Positions 8,019 to 16,993 are shown, counted from the first letter of the stretch. The stretch: 64,000 bases of DNA from an uncultured Maribacter sp. (GCA_947498505.1 CANMKG010000004.1:1-64000), one strand, 5' to 3'. Numbers and translations are program-made. Notes: generated by a model not told the origin, from the letters alone.

Positions 8019-8771
8019 TTGAGATATTTTCTTCAATTTTCGTACTTCGGTAAGCATTATCACGGATGGCAAAATCAGCCCAATGCCATAACAGTGCAGC
8101 AGGTTTTGGAAGAAAAAATGTCTGTTATTTTAGGAGAAACTATTGACTTGGTTGGTGCTGGAAGGACGGATGCTGGGGTGCACGCTAAGCAAATGTATGC
8201 GCATTTTAATATTGAAAAAGATATTCAAGATAAAACGGATTTAATTTTTAGAGTAAATGCGTTTTTACCAGAAGATATAGCTGTACATTCAATTATTGAA
8301 GTGAATAAGGATGCTCATGCACGATTTGATGCAACAACGCGAACTTATGAGTATTGGGTGACGCAAAAGAAAAATCCGTTTTTAAAAGATGCATCTTATT
8401 TAGTAAAAAAAGAGTTAGATGTGGCTGTTATGAACAAAGCTGCCAAGATGCTGTTTGAGTATAACGATTTTGAGTGTTTTTCAAAATCAAATACAGATGT
8501 TAGAACCTTTTTGTGTGATATTAAACAGGCGGAATGGACAAAAGTTGAAGATAAGTTAGTTTTTACCATACAGGCGGATCGTTTTTTACGCAATATGGTT
8601 AGAGCAATTGTTGGGACACTTTTAGATGTTGGATTGGGTAAAAAATCGGTGGATAATGTTAATACCATCATAAAAAGTAAAGACAGAAGCAAAGCGGGTG
8701 CATCTGTGCCTGCAAATGGATTATATTTGACTAAAGTTACATATCCCAACACGATTATTAAGAATGGATAA
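8019..8771 (+). CDS. truA: tRNA pseudouridine(38-40) synthase TruA
   Basis: TruA isomerises uridines 38-40 in the anticodon arm of tRNAs. The 250-residue protein has the family start (YFLQFSYFGKHYHGWQNQP), the catalytic-Asp motif GAGRTDAGVHA near residues 47-57, and the RFLRNMVRAIVG motif near 190. The frame begins with TTG at 8019, which gives the expected N-terminus; no upstream ATG fits. The last 8 bp overlap the start of the ABC transporter gene at 8764, so translation is probably coupled. Confidence 0.96.
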   Translation: MRYFLQFSYFGKHYHGWQNQPNAITVQQVLEEKMSVILGETIDLVGAGRTDAGVHAKQMYAHFNIEKDIQDKTDLIFRVNAFLPEDIAVHSIIEVNKDAHARFDATTRTYEYWVTQKKNPFLKDASYLVKKELDVAVMNKAAKMLFEYNDFECFSKSNTDVRTFLCDIKQAEWTKVEDKLVFTIQADRFLRNMVRAIVGTLLDVGLGKKSVDNVNTIIKSKDRSKAGASVPANGLYLTKVTYPNTIIKNG

Positions 8772-10530
8772 CGATTCTGGAAAAGCTTTTGATACAGGTC
8801 TTTTTAAGCGCTTAATGGCGTATACAAAACCTTATAAAGTAACATTTTATGGTGTAGCGTTAGCTGCAATATTATTGTCTTGTTTTGCGGTGGCAACTCC
8901 CTTGCTAGTTAAAACAATTATTGATGATGCTATTCCCAACCGAGATGAGAGTATGCTTTTATATCTTGTTGTAGGTTTGGTATCCGTATTGTTTGCTCAA
9001 GTAATCAGTCAGTTGTGTTTTAACTACTATGCAAATTGGCTTGGAGAATCTGTTATTCGAGATGTTCGTATTAGACTTTTTAAACATATGTTAGGGTTTA
9101 GAATGAAATATTTTGATAATTCTTCCCTTGGTGTATTGGTAACTAGGGCAGTGGCCGATATGCAGCGTATTGGAGAAATTTTTAGCCAAGGTTTTTTTGT
9201 AATCGTAGCGGATTTATTAAAAATGGCAATAGCAGCCATAGTAATGCTTGTAATAAATTGGAAATTAGCTCTAATTGTTTTTGCCGTACTTCCTTTAATA
9301 TTGTATGCCACTCGTCTTTTTCAAAAAGCTATGAAAGTTGCTTTTACCGAAGTAAGAGCAGAGGTGTCCAACTTAAATTCTTTTGTGCAGGAGCGGCTTA
9401 CAGGAATGAAAATAGTGCAACTGTTTACACGTGAAAAAATTGAAAGCGAAAAGTTTAGAGAAATTAATAGCAAGCATAAAAAGGCATGGTTAAAAACTGT
9501 TTGGTACAATTCCATTTTTTTTCCCATAGCTGAAATTGTTACTTCCATTACTATAGGACTTATTGTTTGGTATGGAGGATTGCAAAATGTATCTAATATT
9601 ACAGATAAAGTTGCAGGTACGGTGTTTGCTTATATTATGCTAATTGAATTGCTATTTAGGCCATTACGTCAAATAGCGGATAAATTTAATACCCTGCAAA
9701 TGGGCATGGTTGCGGCGAATAGAGTTTTTAAAATTCTTGATACTACAAGTAATATTAAAGATGAAGGTACCGTTGAAAAAAGTGATGTTAAAGGAGATAT
9801 TACTTTTGATAATGTTCATTTTGGTTATGTGGAAAATGAAGAGGTTTTACAAGGTATTTCGTTTGATGTAAAAGCAGGAGAAACTATAGCCATTGTTGGT
9901 GCAACTGGAGCAGGAAAATCTACGATAATTAATTTGCTAAGTCGTTTTTATGAAATAAACTCTGGTAGCATTTTGGTTGATGGGATTGATGCCAAAGATT
10001 TTAAGTTATCATCATTGCGGTCTAAAATAGCTGTGGTTTTACAAGATGTATTTTTGTTTGCAGATACTATAGCTAACAATATTTCTTTACATGATGAATT
10101 GGTGACAAAGGAAATCATAGTAAGTGCGGCAAAAGAAATAGGCGTACACGAATTTATAAGTAGTCTTCCTGAAGATTATGATTATAATGTAAAAGAAAGA
10201 GGTTCTATGCTTTCTAGTGGTCAGCGACAATTAATTGCATTTTTAAGGGCCTATGTAAGTAATCCTAGTATTTTAATTTTGGATGAAGCTACATCTTCTG
10301 TAGACACGTATTCTGAGCAATTAATACAACGTGCAACGAACAAAATTACAGAAGGACGAACATCAATAATTATTGCGCACCGTTTAGCAACGATAAAAAA
10401 GGCTGATAAAATTATAGTTATGGACGCTGGTAAAATTGTTGAGGTAGGGAATCATGCTGAGTTGCTCGATAAAAATGGGTACTACAGTAATTTGTATGAA
10501 GCTCAGTTTTTAGCAGATGAAGTCGCTTAA
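8764..10530 (+). CDS. ABC transporter, fused permease and ATPase (MsbA-like exporter)
   Basis: This 588-residue half-transporter has six transmembrane helices in residues about 20-310 and a nucleotide-binding domain from about 345. In the latter are Walker A GATGAGKST, the signature LSSGQRQL, Walker B ILILDEATSSVD and the H-loop histidine in IIIAHRLAT. It should act as a homodimer in the inner membrane. The substrate (lipid, peptide or drug) cannot be read from the sequence, although similarity to MsbA-type flippases is clear. It overlaps truA by 8 bp upstream, and its 3' end overlaps the convergent cyclase gene by 4 bp. Confidence 0.93.
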   Translation: MDNDSGKAFDTGLFKRLMAYTKPYKVTFYGVALAAILLSCFAVATPLLVKTIIDDAIPNRDESMLLYLVVGLVSVLFAQVISQLCFNYYANWLGESVIRDVRIRLFKHMLGFRMKYFDNSSLGVLVTRAVADMQRIGEIFSQGFFVIVADLLKMAIAAIVMLVINWKLALIVFAVLPLILYATRLFQKAMKVAFTEVRAEVSNLNSFVQERLTGMKIVQLFTREKIESEKFREINSKHKKAWLKTVWYNSIFFPIAEIVTSITIGLIVWYGGLQNVSNITDKVAGTVFAYIMLIELLFRPLRQIADKFNTLQMGMVAANRVFKILDTTSNIKDEGTVEKSDVKGDITFDNVHFGYVENEEVLQGISFDVKAGETIAIVGATGAGKSTIINLLSRFYEINSGSILVDGIDAKDFKLSSLRSKIAVVLQDVFLFADTIANNISLHDELVTKEIIVSAAKEIGVHEFISSLPEDYDYNVKERGSMLSSGQRQLIAFLRAYVSNPSILILDEATSSVDTYSEQLIQRATNKITEGRTSIIIAHRLATIKKADKIIVMDAGKIVEVGNHAELLDKNGYYSNLYEAQFLADEVA

Positions 10531-11312
10531 ACTAAATCTTCTTTAATTAAAGTTGAGAGCTCCTTAAAGTCTTTATACAAAACAAATTCGCCATTTTTTA
10601 TGTACGAAATTGTTCCTGTTTCCTCACTTACTACTAATGCCAAAGCATCTGTTTTTTCTGTAATACCTACTGCGGCTCTATGTCTTAATCCAAAACGTAA
10701 CGGAATACTGCGAGAATTTGAAACGGGCAATATAACCCTGGTTGCTACAATATAGTTATCTACAATAATAGCGGCACCGTCGTGTAACGGACTATTTTTA
10801 TAAAAAATACTTTCTAAAATAGGTTGCGTTATTTTTATATCCATTTGGTCTCCTGATGATTTTATAAAATCAAGAGCAGTATTTCGTTCTATTACTATAA
10901 GAACACCAGTTTTCGTGGTAGCCATTTTTTCGCAAGCTTCTACTATAGCATCCACGTTGGTTTCTGTGGCAATAGCTTCTTGTTTTAAAAATTTAAAATG
11001 CTTGCTAAACTTTTTCCTATTGGCAAGATTAGTAGAGCCAATCATTAAAAGAAATTTTCGAATCTCTTGTTGAAAAACAATAATTAGGGCAATAAGACCT
11101 ACCTGCATGAAGGCACCGACCATACTACTAATCATTTCCATGCCAAGCAGTTCGGTTAATTTCCAAAAAGCCCAAACAATTACAATACCTAAAAAAATAT
11201 TAATAGCAACAGAGCCTCTAACAAGTTTGTATATGTAATAGAGTAGAATGGCAACAAGAATAATATCTAAAATATCGGTAACCTTAAAGTCGAGAAAATT
11301 TAGAAAATCCAA
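10527..11312 (-). CDS. CdaA-type diadenylate cyclase (c-di-AMP synthase)
   Basis: The 261-residue protein has three N-terminal transmembrane helices (about residues 12-32, 36-52 and 60-80) followed by a DAC domain with the two signature motifs, DGAAI near 178 and RHRAA near 210. It condenses two ATP to c-di-AMP at the membrane and matches the CdaA/DacA class (TIGR00159-like). The frame opens with TTG at 11312; no nearby ATG retains the first helix. It is followed on the plus strand by a convergent ABC gene with a 4-bp overlap and preceded by folP on the same strand, an order I recall as common in Bacteroidota. Confidence 0.92.
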   Translation of the reverse strand: MDFLNFLDFKVTDILDIILVAILLYYIYKLVRGSVAINIFLGIVIVWAFWKLTELLGMEMISSMVGAFMQVGLIALIIVFQQEIRKFLLMIGSTNLANRKKFSKHFKFLKQEAIATETNVDAIVEACEKMATTKTGVLIVIERNTALDFIKSSGDQMDIKITQPILESIFYKNSPLHDGAAIIVDNYIVATRVILPVSNSRSIPLRFGLRHRAAVGITEKTDALALVVSEETGTISYIKNGEFVLYKDFKELSTLIKEDLV

Positions 11313-11368
11313 TCCTTGTTGTTTTTTGTAAAATTAGCAAAAATAGCTGAACGAAATATTGTTGTTTT

Positions 11369-12193
11369 TTATTGTTGTAGTTGGTTGGCAAGATTAACAC
11401 ACTCCATGGTTTCTTTTACATCATGTACACGTAAAATTTTGGCACCTTTATTCAGTGCAATCATATTTAGCGCAGTAGTTCCGTTTAAGGCTTTTTTCGC
11501 GTCAGTTTTAAGTAGTTTATATATCATAGATTTTCTACTTAACCCTGCTAGTATTGGGAGGTTTATAGAATTCAAAATTTCTAGACTGTTTAAGAGTTCA
11601 TAATTTTGTTCCAATGTTTTTGAAAATCCAAAACCTGGGTCAATTATAATATCATTTATACCCTGCGCTCGTGCAACTTCAATTCGTTCAGAAAAATAAT
11701 ATGTAATATCAGTTATAAGATTTTCGTAATTGGTATGCTGCATCATGTTTTGCGGGGTACCTTTCATATGCATCATAACATAAGGTACTTTAAGACTGCT
11801 GACGGTTTTTAACATATTATAGTCCATTAACCCTGCAGAAATATCATTGATAATTGAAGCGCCAGAGGCAATACAAGCTTTTGCTACATTACTTCTAAAG
11901 GTATCAATGGATAAATTTATGGTAGCAAAATTTGTAATTAGTAATTCAACAATAGGTAAAATACGTTTCATTTCTTCAGCTTCGGAAACATGGTCTGCAC
12001 CAGGGCGAGAGCTGTATGCTCCAACATCAATAAAAGTAGCGCCATCAATCAACATTTTTTCTACATGAGATAAAATTTCCTTTTCATTTTTATACTTTCC
12101 ACCGTCATAAAAAGAGTCTGGAGTAGTATTTAAAATTCCCATTACTTTTGGGCTAGATAAGTCAATAAGTTCTCCTTTACAATTAATCGTCAT
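11369..12193 (-). CDS. folP: dihydropteroate synthase
   Basis: This folate-pathway enzyme joins p-aminobenzoate to dihydropterin pyrophosphate. The motifs VMGILNTTPDSFYDGG near the N-terminus, DVGAYSSRPGA (the usual DIGGESTRPG position), and NDISAG are all present, along with the DPGFGFSK pterin-binding loop. I prefer the ATG at 12193 (MTINCKGEL) to an upstream TTG at 12211, which would add six residues with no family support. The gene lies about 55 bp upstream of the diadenylate cyclase gene on the same strand. Confidence 0.95.
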   Translation of the reverse strand: MTINCKGELIDLSSPKVMGILNTTPDSFYDGGKYKNEKEILSHVEKMLIDGATFIDVGAYSSRPGADHVSEAEEMKRILPIVELLITNFATINLSIDTFRSNVAKACIASGASIINDISAGLMDYNMLKTVSSLKVPYVMMHMKGTPQNMMQHTNYENLITDITYYFSERIEVARAQGINDIIIDPGFGFSKTLEQNYELLNSLEILNSINLPILAGLSRKSMIYKLLKTDAKKALNGTTALNMIALNKGAKILRVHDVKETMECVNLANQLQQ

Positions 12194-12297
12194 AGTGAAA
12201 AAATAAAACAATTTGCGTCTGCAAACTAATGTTTAAACCTCTAATGTTGATGGTTTCAAAATTTTAGGCGAAATTTACGGAAATTAGAAAGAAATTC

Positions 12298-12840
12298 ATG
12301 CAGCATACTTCTGAGCAATACGATGCAGTCATTAAATTTTGTCGCGATTTATATCAAAAAAAGATGAAAGATTATGGCAGTGCATGGCGTATTTTAAGAC
12401 TACCATCGTTAACTGATCAAATATTTATAAAAGCCCAGCGCATTAGAAGTTTACAAGAAAATGCAGTTCGTAAAGTAGACGAGGGTGAGCGTTCGGAATT
12501 TATTGGTATAATAAACTACTCGGTAATGGCTTTAATTCAGTTAGAAAAAGGCGTTGTTGAGCAGCCAGATTTAAATGAAGAAGAGGCTTTGTTGTTGTAT
12601 AACAAACATATAACTGAGACCAAAACCTTAATGGAAAATAAAAACCATGATTATGGCGAGGCTTGGCGTGATATGCGAATTAGTTCGCTAACCGATTTAA
12701 TTCTTCAAAAATTATTAAGGGTTAAGCAAATTGAGGATAACAAGGGAAAAACTTTAGTAAGTGAAGGAATTGACGCTAATTATCAAGACATGATAAATTA
12801 TGCGGTTTTTGCGCTAATACATATGAATGGTAATGAATAA
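12298..12840 (+). CDS. DUF1599 domain protein (internal duplication)
   Basis: This 180-residue soluble protein consists of two copies of a DUF1599-type domain. The halves align by the repeated motifs K-x-x-D-Y-G-x-A-W-R-x-x-R-x-x-S-L-T-D-x-I (residues about 22-42 and 115-135) and I-N-Y-x-V-x-A-L-I (near 75 and 168). DUF1599 has been linked by comparative genomics to nucleotide modification, but no reaction is established here. It sits directly upstream of the DoxX/MauE-type gene, divergent from folP, in a conserved-looking Bacteroidota gene order. Confidence 0.85.
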   Translation: MQHTSEQYDAVIKFCRDLYQKKMKDYGSAWRILRLPSLTDQIFIKAQRIRSLQENAVRKVDEGERSEFIGIINYSVMALIQLEKGVVEQPDLNEEEALLLYNKHITETKTLMENKNHDYGEAWRDMRISSLTDLILQKLLRVKQIEDNKGKTLVSEGIDANYQDMINYAVFALIHMNGNE

Positions 12841-12852
12841 ATAATGAATAAA
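12831..12852 (+). repeat. 11-bp direct repeat across a stop/start junction
   Basis: TAATGAATAAA occurs twice in tandem, and a third partial copy TAATGAAATAC contains the next start codon (12855). The first copy holds the DUF1599 stop. Confidence 0.7.
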
Positions 12853-12854
12853 TA

Positions 12855-13952
12855 ATGAAATACATTGTTGGATTTAGTAGAGTAATTGTAGGCGTATTAT
12901 TTATAATAAGTGGTTATATAAAACTAAATGACCCTGTTGGTTTTTCATTTAAACTTGAAGAGTATTTTAGCGAAAGTGTTTTAAACTTACCTTTTTTAGT
13001 ACCATTTGCACTACGGATTTCCCTTCTAGTGGTAATTTTGGAGGTGATTTTAGGTGTTATGTTGTTGTTGGGCTTCTTGCGGAAAATTACTTTATGGAGT
13101 TTATTAGGCATGATAATATTCTTCACCTTTTTAACTTTTTACTCGGCTTATTTTAATAAAGTAACGGATTGTGGATGTTTCGGTGACGCTATAAAATTAA
13201 CACCATGGGAAAGCTTTACCAAAGATGTTATTCTACTAATATTAATTTTAATACTCATTAAAGGGAAAAATTATATTGTACCTTTTTTAAGAACATATAC
13301 CAATAAAGTAATTATGGCGATAGCTATACTTGCTTGTGTTGGTTACGCATATTATGTGTTGAATCATTTACCAGCAATAGATTTTAGGCCTTACAAAATT
13401 GGAGCAAACATTCAAGACGGTATGACCGTTCCAGAAGGTGCACCTAAGGCTATTTTTGAGTACGCTTGGAAATTTAATGTTAATGGCGAAGAACAAATAA
13501 TAGTTACCAATGGTGATTACCCTCAGGTAAAAGGAGAATTTATTGGGGTAGATACTAAAGAGATTCAAGAGGGGTATGAACCTCCAATCCATGATTTTAC
13601 CGTGGAACAAAATGGAGAAGACTTTGCATTGACCATTTTACAGGAACCCAAATTAGTTATGCTTGTAGCTTATGATTTAAGAAAAACAAATAATTTGGCT
13701 TTTCAGGAGGTTAAAACTGTAACAGATGAGGCTATCGCCAATGGCTATAAAGTAATAGGTATGTCAGCTTCTGGAGAAGACCAGACATCAAAATTAGTTA
13801 AGGATAACGCTTTAGGCTTTGAATTTTATTATACCGATGAAACTACATTGAAAACTATAGTACGTTCTAATCCAGGAATTTTAGTTTTAGAAAAAGGTAC
13901 AATTAAACAAAAAGTACATTTCAACGACCTCGATGAATTAACCTTTGAATAA
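12855..13952 (+). CDS. DoxX/MauE-like membrane protein with C-terminal periplasmic domain (BT_3928-like)
   Basis: The first 150 residues hold four transmembrane helices of the DoxX/MauE type, including the extracytoplasmic CGCFGDAIKLTPWESF segment seen in MauE-like redox partners. A fifth helix near 153-170 leads to a C-terminal domain of about 190 residues that resembles a thioredoxin-like fold, but I see no CxxC in it. The 365-residue architecture matches the BT_3928-like proteins of Bacteroidota. A role in envelope thiol/disulfide chemistry is a family-based inference. It is translationally close to DUF1599 (14 bp) and 41 bp before tpiA, so the three genes may form one operon. Confidence 0.75.
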   Translation: MKYIVGFSRVIVGVLFIISGYIKLNDPVGFSFKLEEYFSESVLNLPFLVPFALRISLLVVILEVILGVMLLLGFLRKITLWSLLGMIIFFTFLTFYSAYFNKVTDCGCFGDAIKLTPWESFTKDVILLILILILIKGKNYIVPFLRTYTNKVIMAIAILACVGYAYYVLNHLPAIDFRPYKIGANIQDGMTVPEGAPKAIFEYAWKFNVNGEEQIIVTNGDYPQVKGEFIGVDTKEIQEGYEPPIHDFTVEQNGEDFALTILQEPKLVMLVAYDLRKTNNLAFQEVKTVTDEAIANGYKVIGMSASGEDQTSKLVKDNALGFEFYYTDETTLKTIVRSNPGILVLEKGTIKQKVHFNDLDELTFE

Positions 13953-13993
13953 TAGTTAAAAATAAATAGTAAAATAACTTAGTACATAATAAA

Positions 13994-14743
13994 ATGAGAA
14001 GTAAAATAGTTGCAGGAAACTGGAAAATGAATAAAAATTTAGCTGAAACAAAAGCTTTAATAGCGGACTTGGTAGCTAAATTACCAGAAACAAATGCTGA
14101 AGTGATGGTTGCTCCAACTTTTGTAAACTTAACAAATGCCGTTGATGGTGTAAAATCTTCAAAAATAGAGGTGCTTGCGCAAAATATGCATTTTGCGGAA
14201 AGTGGCGCTTATACTGGAGAAATTTCGGCGGATATGCTTATAAACATCGGTATTAATACGGTTATTTTAGGGCATTCGGAGAGAAGAGCTTATTTTGGTG
14301 AGACGGATGATATTTTAGCTAAAAAAGTAAAAACAGCTTTAGACAAAAACTTACGCGTAATGTTTTGTTTTGGTGAAGAGCTAGAAGACCGTAAATCAGG
14401 GAATCACTTTAGCTTAGTGGAGAGTCAATTAAAAAATGCTCTTTTTTCACTTCCAGAAAGTGCTTGGAGTAATATTGTTTTGGCTTATGAGCCTGTTTGG
14501 GCTATTGGAACAGGAGAGACTGCTTCGCCTGAACAAGCACAAGAGATGCATGCTTTTATTCGTAAAACAATTGCTGATGCGTATAATGCAGAAGTTGCAG
14601 ATAACGTGTCTATTCTTTACGGAGGAAGTGTTAAGCCTGCAAATGCTAAAGAGATTTTTTCTAAAGAAGATGTGGACGGAGGTTTAATTGGTGGAGCCGC
14701 TTTAGCTGCAGATGACTTCGTTGCAATTATAAACGGAATTTAA
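13994..14743 (+). CDS. tpiA: triosephosphate isomerase
   Basis: This glycolytic enzyme interconverts dihydroxyacetone phosphate and glyceraldehyde 3-phosphate. Motifs in order are NWKMN (residues about 7-11), HSERR near 94 with the electrophilic histidine, the catalytic-Glu motif AYEPVWAIGTG near 163-173, and the phosphate-binding YGGSVKP and GGLIGGAAL near the end. The length of 249 residues is normal. It is a cytoplasmic homodimer with no unusual features. Confidence 0.97.
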   Translation: MRSKIVAGNWKMNKNLAETKALIADLVAKLPETNAEVMVAPTFVNLTNAVDGVKSSKIEVLAQNMHFAESGAYTGEISADMLINIGINTVILGHSERRAYFGETDDILAKKVKTALDKNLRVMFCFGEELEDRKSGNHFSLVESQLKNALFSLPESAWSNIVLAYEPVWAIGTGETASPEQAQEMHAFIRKTIADAYNAEVADNVSILYGGSVKPANAKEIFSKEDVDGGLIGGAALAADDFVAIINGI

Positions 14744-14804
14744 ATTATTTTATTCCTAACTCATGGATGAATCTTAATGAAATCCAGAATTCTAAATTTT
14801 AAAG

Positions 14805-14851
14805 TATACCTCTATATGCTTGAGCGGTTAAATCAAGATTATAGAGGTATA
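14805..14851 (+). promoter_or_regulatory. long hairpin overlapping a -7 promoter element, upstream of prmA
   Basis: The arms TATACCTCTATA (14805-14816) and TATAGAGGTATA (14840-14851) are perfect complements. A second inner stem CTTGA/TCAAG (14819-14823 and 14833-14837) extends the structure. The right arm overlaps TATATTTG (14848-14855), an exact TAnnTTTG match 35 bp before prmA. It could be the tpiA terminator hairpin (only TTT follows), an operator over the prmA promoter, or both. Confidence 0.5.
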
Positions 14852-14862
14852 TTTGCATCTTC

Positions 14863-14878
14863 TCGAATTTTAATTCGA
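14863..14878 (+). promoter_or_regulatory. leader palindrome before prmA
   Basis: TCGAATT-TT-AATTCGA is a 7-bp perfect stem that ends 11 bp before the prmA start codon, just downstream of the TATATTTG element. It would lie in the 5' leader of the transcript. Confidence 0.4.
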
Positions 14879-14889
14879 AACTTAATCAT

Positions 14890-15726
14890 ATGGCAGATAT
14901 CATTTATTTGGAATACACTTTTAAAGTAAACCCGCTTCAACCTGCTTCGGATGTTTTAATTGCGGAATTGGGAGAAATAGGTTTTGAGAGTTTTGTGGAA
15001 ACTAAAGAAGGCATTCAGGCATATATTCTCAAAGATGAATGGTCGGAAGAGCGACTGTCCGAAGTTCAGGCATTTGATTTTCCAAATGTTAAAATAGAAT
15101 ATACTAGTAAAGAAATTCCTCAAGAAAACTGGAATGCAACCTGGGAAGAAAATTTTACACCCATTTTGGTTGATGATACCTGTGTTGTAAGAGCTCCTTT
15201 TCATGAAAATCCAAAGGTTAAGTACGATATTGTTATAGAACCTAAAATGAGTTTTGGAACTGGACATCATGAAACAACTTATATGATGTTAAAACATATT
15301 CTGGAACATGATTTTGCTCAAAAATCGGTTTTAGATATGGGTAGTGGAACAGGTGTGCTGGCTATTTTAGCAGGAATGAAAGGAGCAACTAAAGTTGATG
15401 CTATAGATATAGATAATTGGTGCTATTTAAATGCCAAAGAGAATGTTGAACGAAACAATGTAAAAAATATATCGGTTTTTGAGGGAGACTCTAGTTTGTT
15501 AACAACTCAAAAGTATGATATTATTATGGCTAACATCAACCGCAATATATTATTGGCTGATATTCCTACCTATGCAAAATGTTTACGTAAAGGAGGTTTT
15601 TTATTTTTAAGCGGATTTTACACCCAAGACCTTGAAATTATCACATCAAAATGTAATGAAGTAGGTCTTAAATTTGAAAAAAATAAAGAAAAAAATAATT
15701 GGATTTCGGCAAAATATGTAAATTAG
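14890..15726 (+). CDS. prmA: ribosomal protein L11 methyltransferase
   Basis: PrmA trimethylates ribosomal protein L11 using S-adenosylmethionine. The 278-residue protein has the N-terminal substrate-recognition domain (about 1-110), then a class I methyltransferase with FGTGHHETT near 120, the SAM-binding DMGSGTGVLAI near 148-158, and the catalytic NINRNILL loop near 213. The ATG follows the leader hairpins described separately. clpS follows after 22 bp, an adjacency I recall as common in Bacteroidota. Confidence 0.96.
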   Translation: MADIIYLEYTFKVNPLQPASDVLIAELGEIGFESFVETKEGIQAYILKDEWSEERLSEVQAFDFPNVKIEYTSKEIPQENWNATWEENFTPILVDDTCVVRAPFHENPKVKYDIVIEPKMSFGTGHHETTYMMLKHILEHDFAQKSVLDMGSGTGVLAILAGMKGATKVDAIDIDNWCYLNAKENVERNNVKNISVFEGDSSLLTTQKYDIIMANINRNILLADIPTYAKCLRKGGFLFLSGFYTQDLEIITSKCNEVGLKFEKNKEKNNWISAKYVN

Positions 15727-15748
15727 AACGAACTAAAACCCTAAAATT

Positions 15749-16024
15749 ATGAGTATAAGGGAAAAAGTTTCTGAAGAATATTTATTAGAAGAGGAAACAA
15801 AACAACTAAGTGAAATTGTACTTTTTAATGATGATGTAAATACGTTTGACCACGTTATAGATACATTAATAGCCGTTTGTGATCATACTCCGGAGCAGGC
15901 TGAACAATGTTCTTTAATAGTACATTACAAAGGAAAGTGCACGGTAAAAACTGGTGAGTATGAAGATTTAAAACCGAGGTGTACTTCGCTTTTAGATGCA
16001 GGTTTAAGTGCCGAAATTATTTAA
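15749..16024 (+). CDS. clpS: ATP-dependent Clp protease adaptor ClpS
   Basis: ClpS hands N-degron substrates to the Clp ATPase. The 91-residue protein contains the signature LFNDDVNTFDHVI (residues about 25-37), whose N-D-D-x-x-T/N-x-x-x-H/V region forms the N-end-residue pocket, and the HYKGKC helix-loop typical of the fold. Its stop codon overlaps the end of the convergent YeeE gene by 4 bp. It is probably co-transcribed with prmA. Confidence 0.95.
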   Translation: MSIREKVSEEYLLEEETKQLSEIVLFNDDVNTFDHVIDTLIAVCDHTPEQAEQCSLIVHYKGKCTVKTGEYEDLKPRCTSLLDAGLSAEII

Positions 16025-16434
16025 TGCGGTAATTTGTTTTTTAAAATACCGTATACATAGGTGCCTAAAAGTGCCGCTGCTATTACAATTAGCATACTAA
16101 TTACTCCTGTTCCTAATAAAATATACATTGGTCCAGGACATGCTCCAGCTAACGCCCAGCCTAAACCAAAAATGGAACCTCCTAGTATATAGTTTATGAA
16201 GCCTTTATTTTTTGCTGGCAGACTAATTTGTTCACCGTTTATGTTTTTTAGTTTCAGTTTTTTAGAAAGTGTAGTAAAAACTATTCCGCTGAATACCGCA
16301 GAACCAATTATACCATACATGTGAAAAGATTGAAATTTAAACATCTCATAAATTCTATACCACGATACCGCTTCAGATTTTACTAAAACAATTCCAAAGA
16401 ATATCCCAACGAATAAATATTTTAAAAACTTCAT
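16021..16434 (-). CDS. YeeE/YedE family (DUF6691-like) transporter half, second subunit
   Basis: This 137-residue membrane protein has four hydrophobic helices and the motif GWALAGACPGPMY near residue 90-105, where the cysteine of G-A-C-P-G-P is the conserved functional residue of YeeE/YedE proteins. Members of this family import thiosulfate or related sulfur species. It follows the larger half (16436-16993) directly, one base apart, and the pair resembles the split PmpA/PmpB arrangement. The substrate is inferred from the family. Confidence 0.85.
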   Translation of the reverse strand: MKFLKYLFVGIFFGIVLVKSEAVSWYRIYEMFKFQSFHMYGIIGSAVFSGIVFTTLSKKLKLKNINGEQISLPAKNKGFINYILGGSIFGLGWALAGACPGPMYILLGTGVISMLIVIAAALLGTYVYGILKNKLPH

Positions 16435-16435
16435 G

Positions 16436-16993
16436 TTAAAAAATTAAGGGTATTATAAAATGAGTCATTAACAATCCTCCAATAAAAAATCCTATTACTG
16501 CAATTAACGATGGTAACTGTAAATTGCTTAATCCAGTAATAGCATGACCAGAGGTGCAACCTCCAGCATAACGAGTTCCAAAACCAACTAAAAAGCCAGC
16601 AATTATTAGAATTGCTATACCTTTTAAAGTTCCTAGATTTTCCCAATTGTATATCTCTGCTGGTACCAAAGAGTCACCAATATTTTTAAAACCAAGAGTA
16701 TTTAAGTCTGTAATAGTGTCGGGGTTTAAATCAATTTTGGCTCCAGAGGATAAAAATTGAGTAGCAATAAAACCACCAATTATAGCACCTAAAACAACAA
16801 CAAGATTCCAACGGTGTGCTCGCCAATCAAAATTAAAAAATTCAGCATGCTTCCCTGCACCACCAATGCTGCACAATGTTCTAAGGTTAGATGACATGCC
16901 AAAGGTTTTTCCAAAAAACACCAATAATATCATTGTTACGGCAATTAAAGGTCCAGATACATACCAAGGCCATGGGTCAAGAAAAAAATTCAT
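16436..16993 (-). CDS. YeeE/YedE family transporter half, first subunit
   Basis: The 185-residue membrane protein has about five hydrophobic segments and the motif GFGTRYAGGCTSGHAITG near residue 125-142. The cysteine in G-G-C-T-S-G-H is the conserved residue that is thought to pass sulfur compounds through the channel. Together with the adjacent 137-residue subunit it should make a complete YeeE/YedE-type sulfur-species transporter in the inner membrane. No rhodanese or sulfurtransferase gene lies beside it in this window. Confidence 0.85.
   Translation of the reverse strand: MNFFLDPWPWYVSGPLIAVTMILLVFFGKTFGMSSNLRTLCSIGGAGKHAEFFNFDWRAHRWNLVVVLGAIIGGFIATQFLSSGAKIDLNPDTITDLNTLGFKNIGDSLVPAEIYNWENLGTLKGIAILIIAGFLVGFGTRYAGGCTSGHAITGLSNLQLPSLIAVIGFFIGGLLMTHFIIPLIF

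Noticed and set aside
8396-8752. 118-residue minus-strand reading frame opposite truA
   Set aside because: It lies fully inside the conserved TruA coding region and shows no family motif.
12194-12211. TTG start for FolP six residues upstream
   Set aside because: ATG 12193 gives the usual N-terminus, and the extra residues have no family support.
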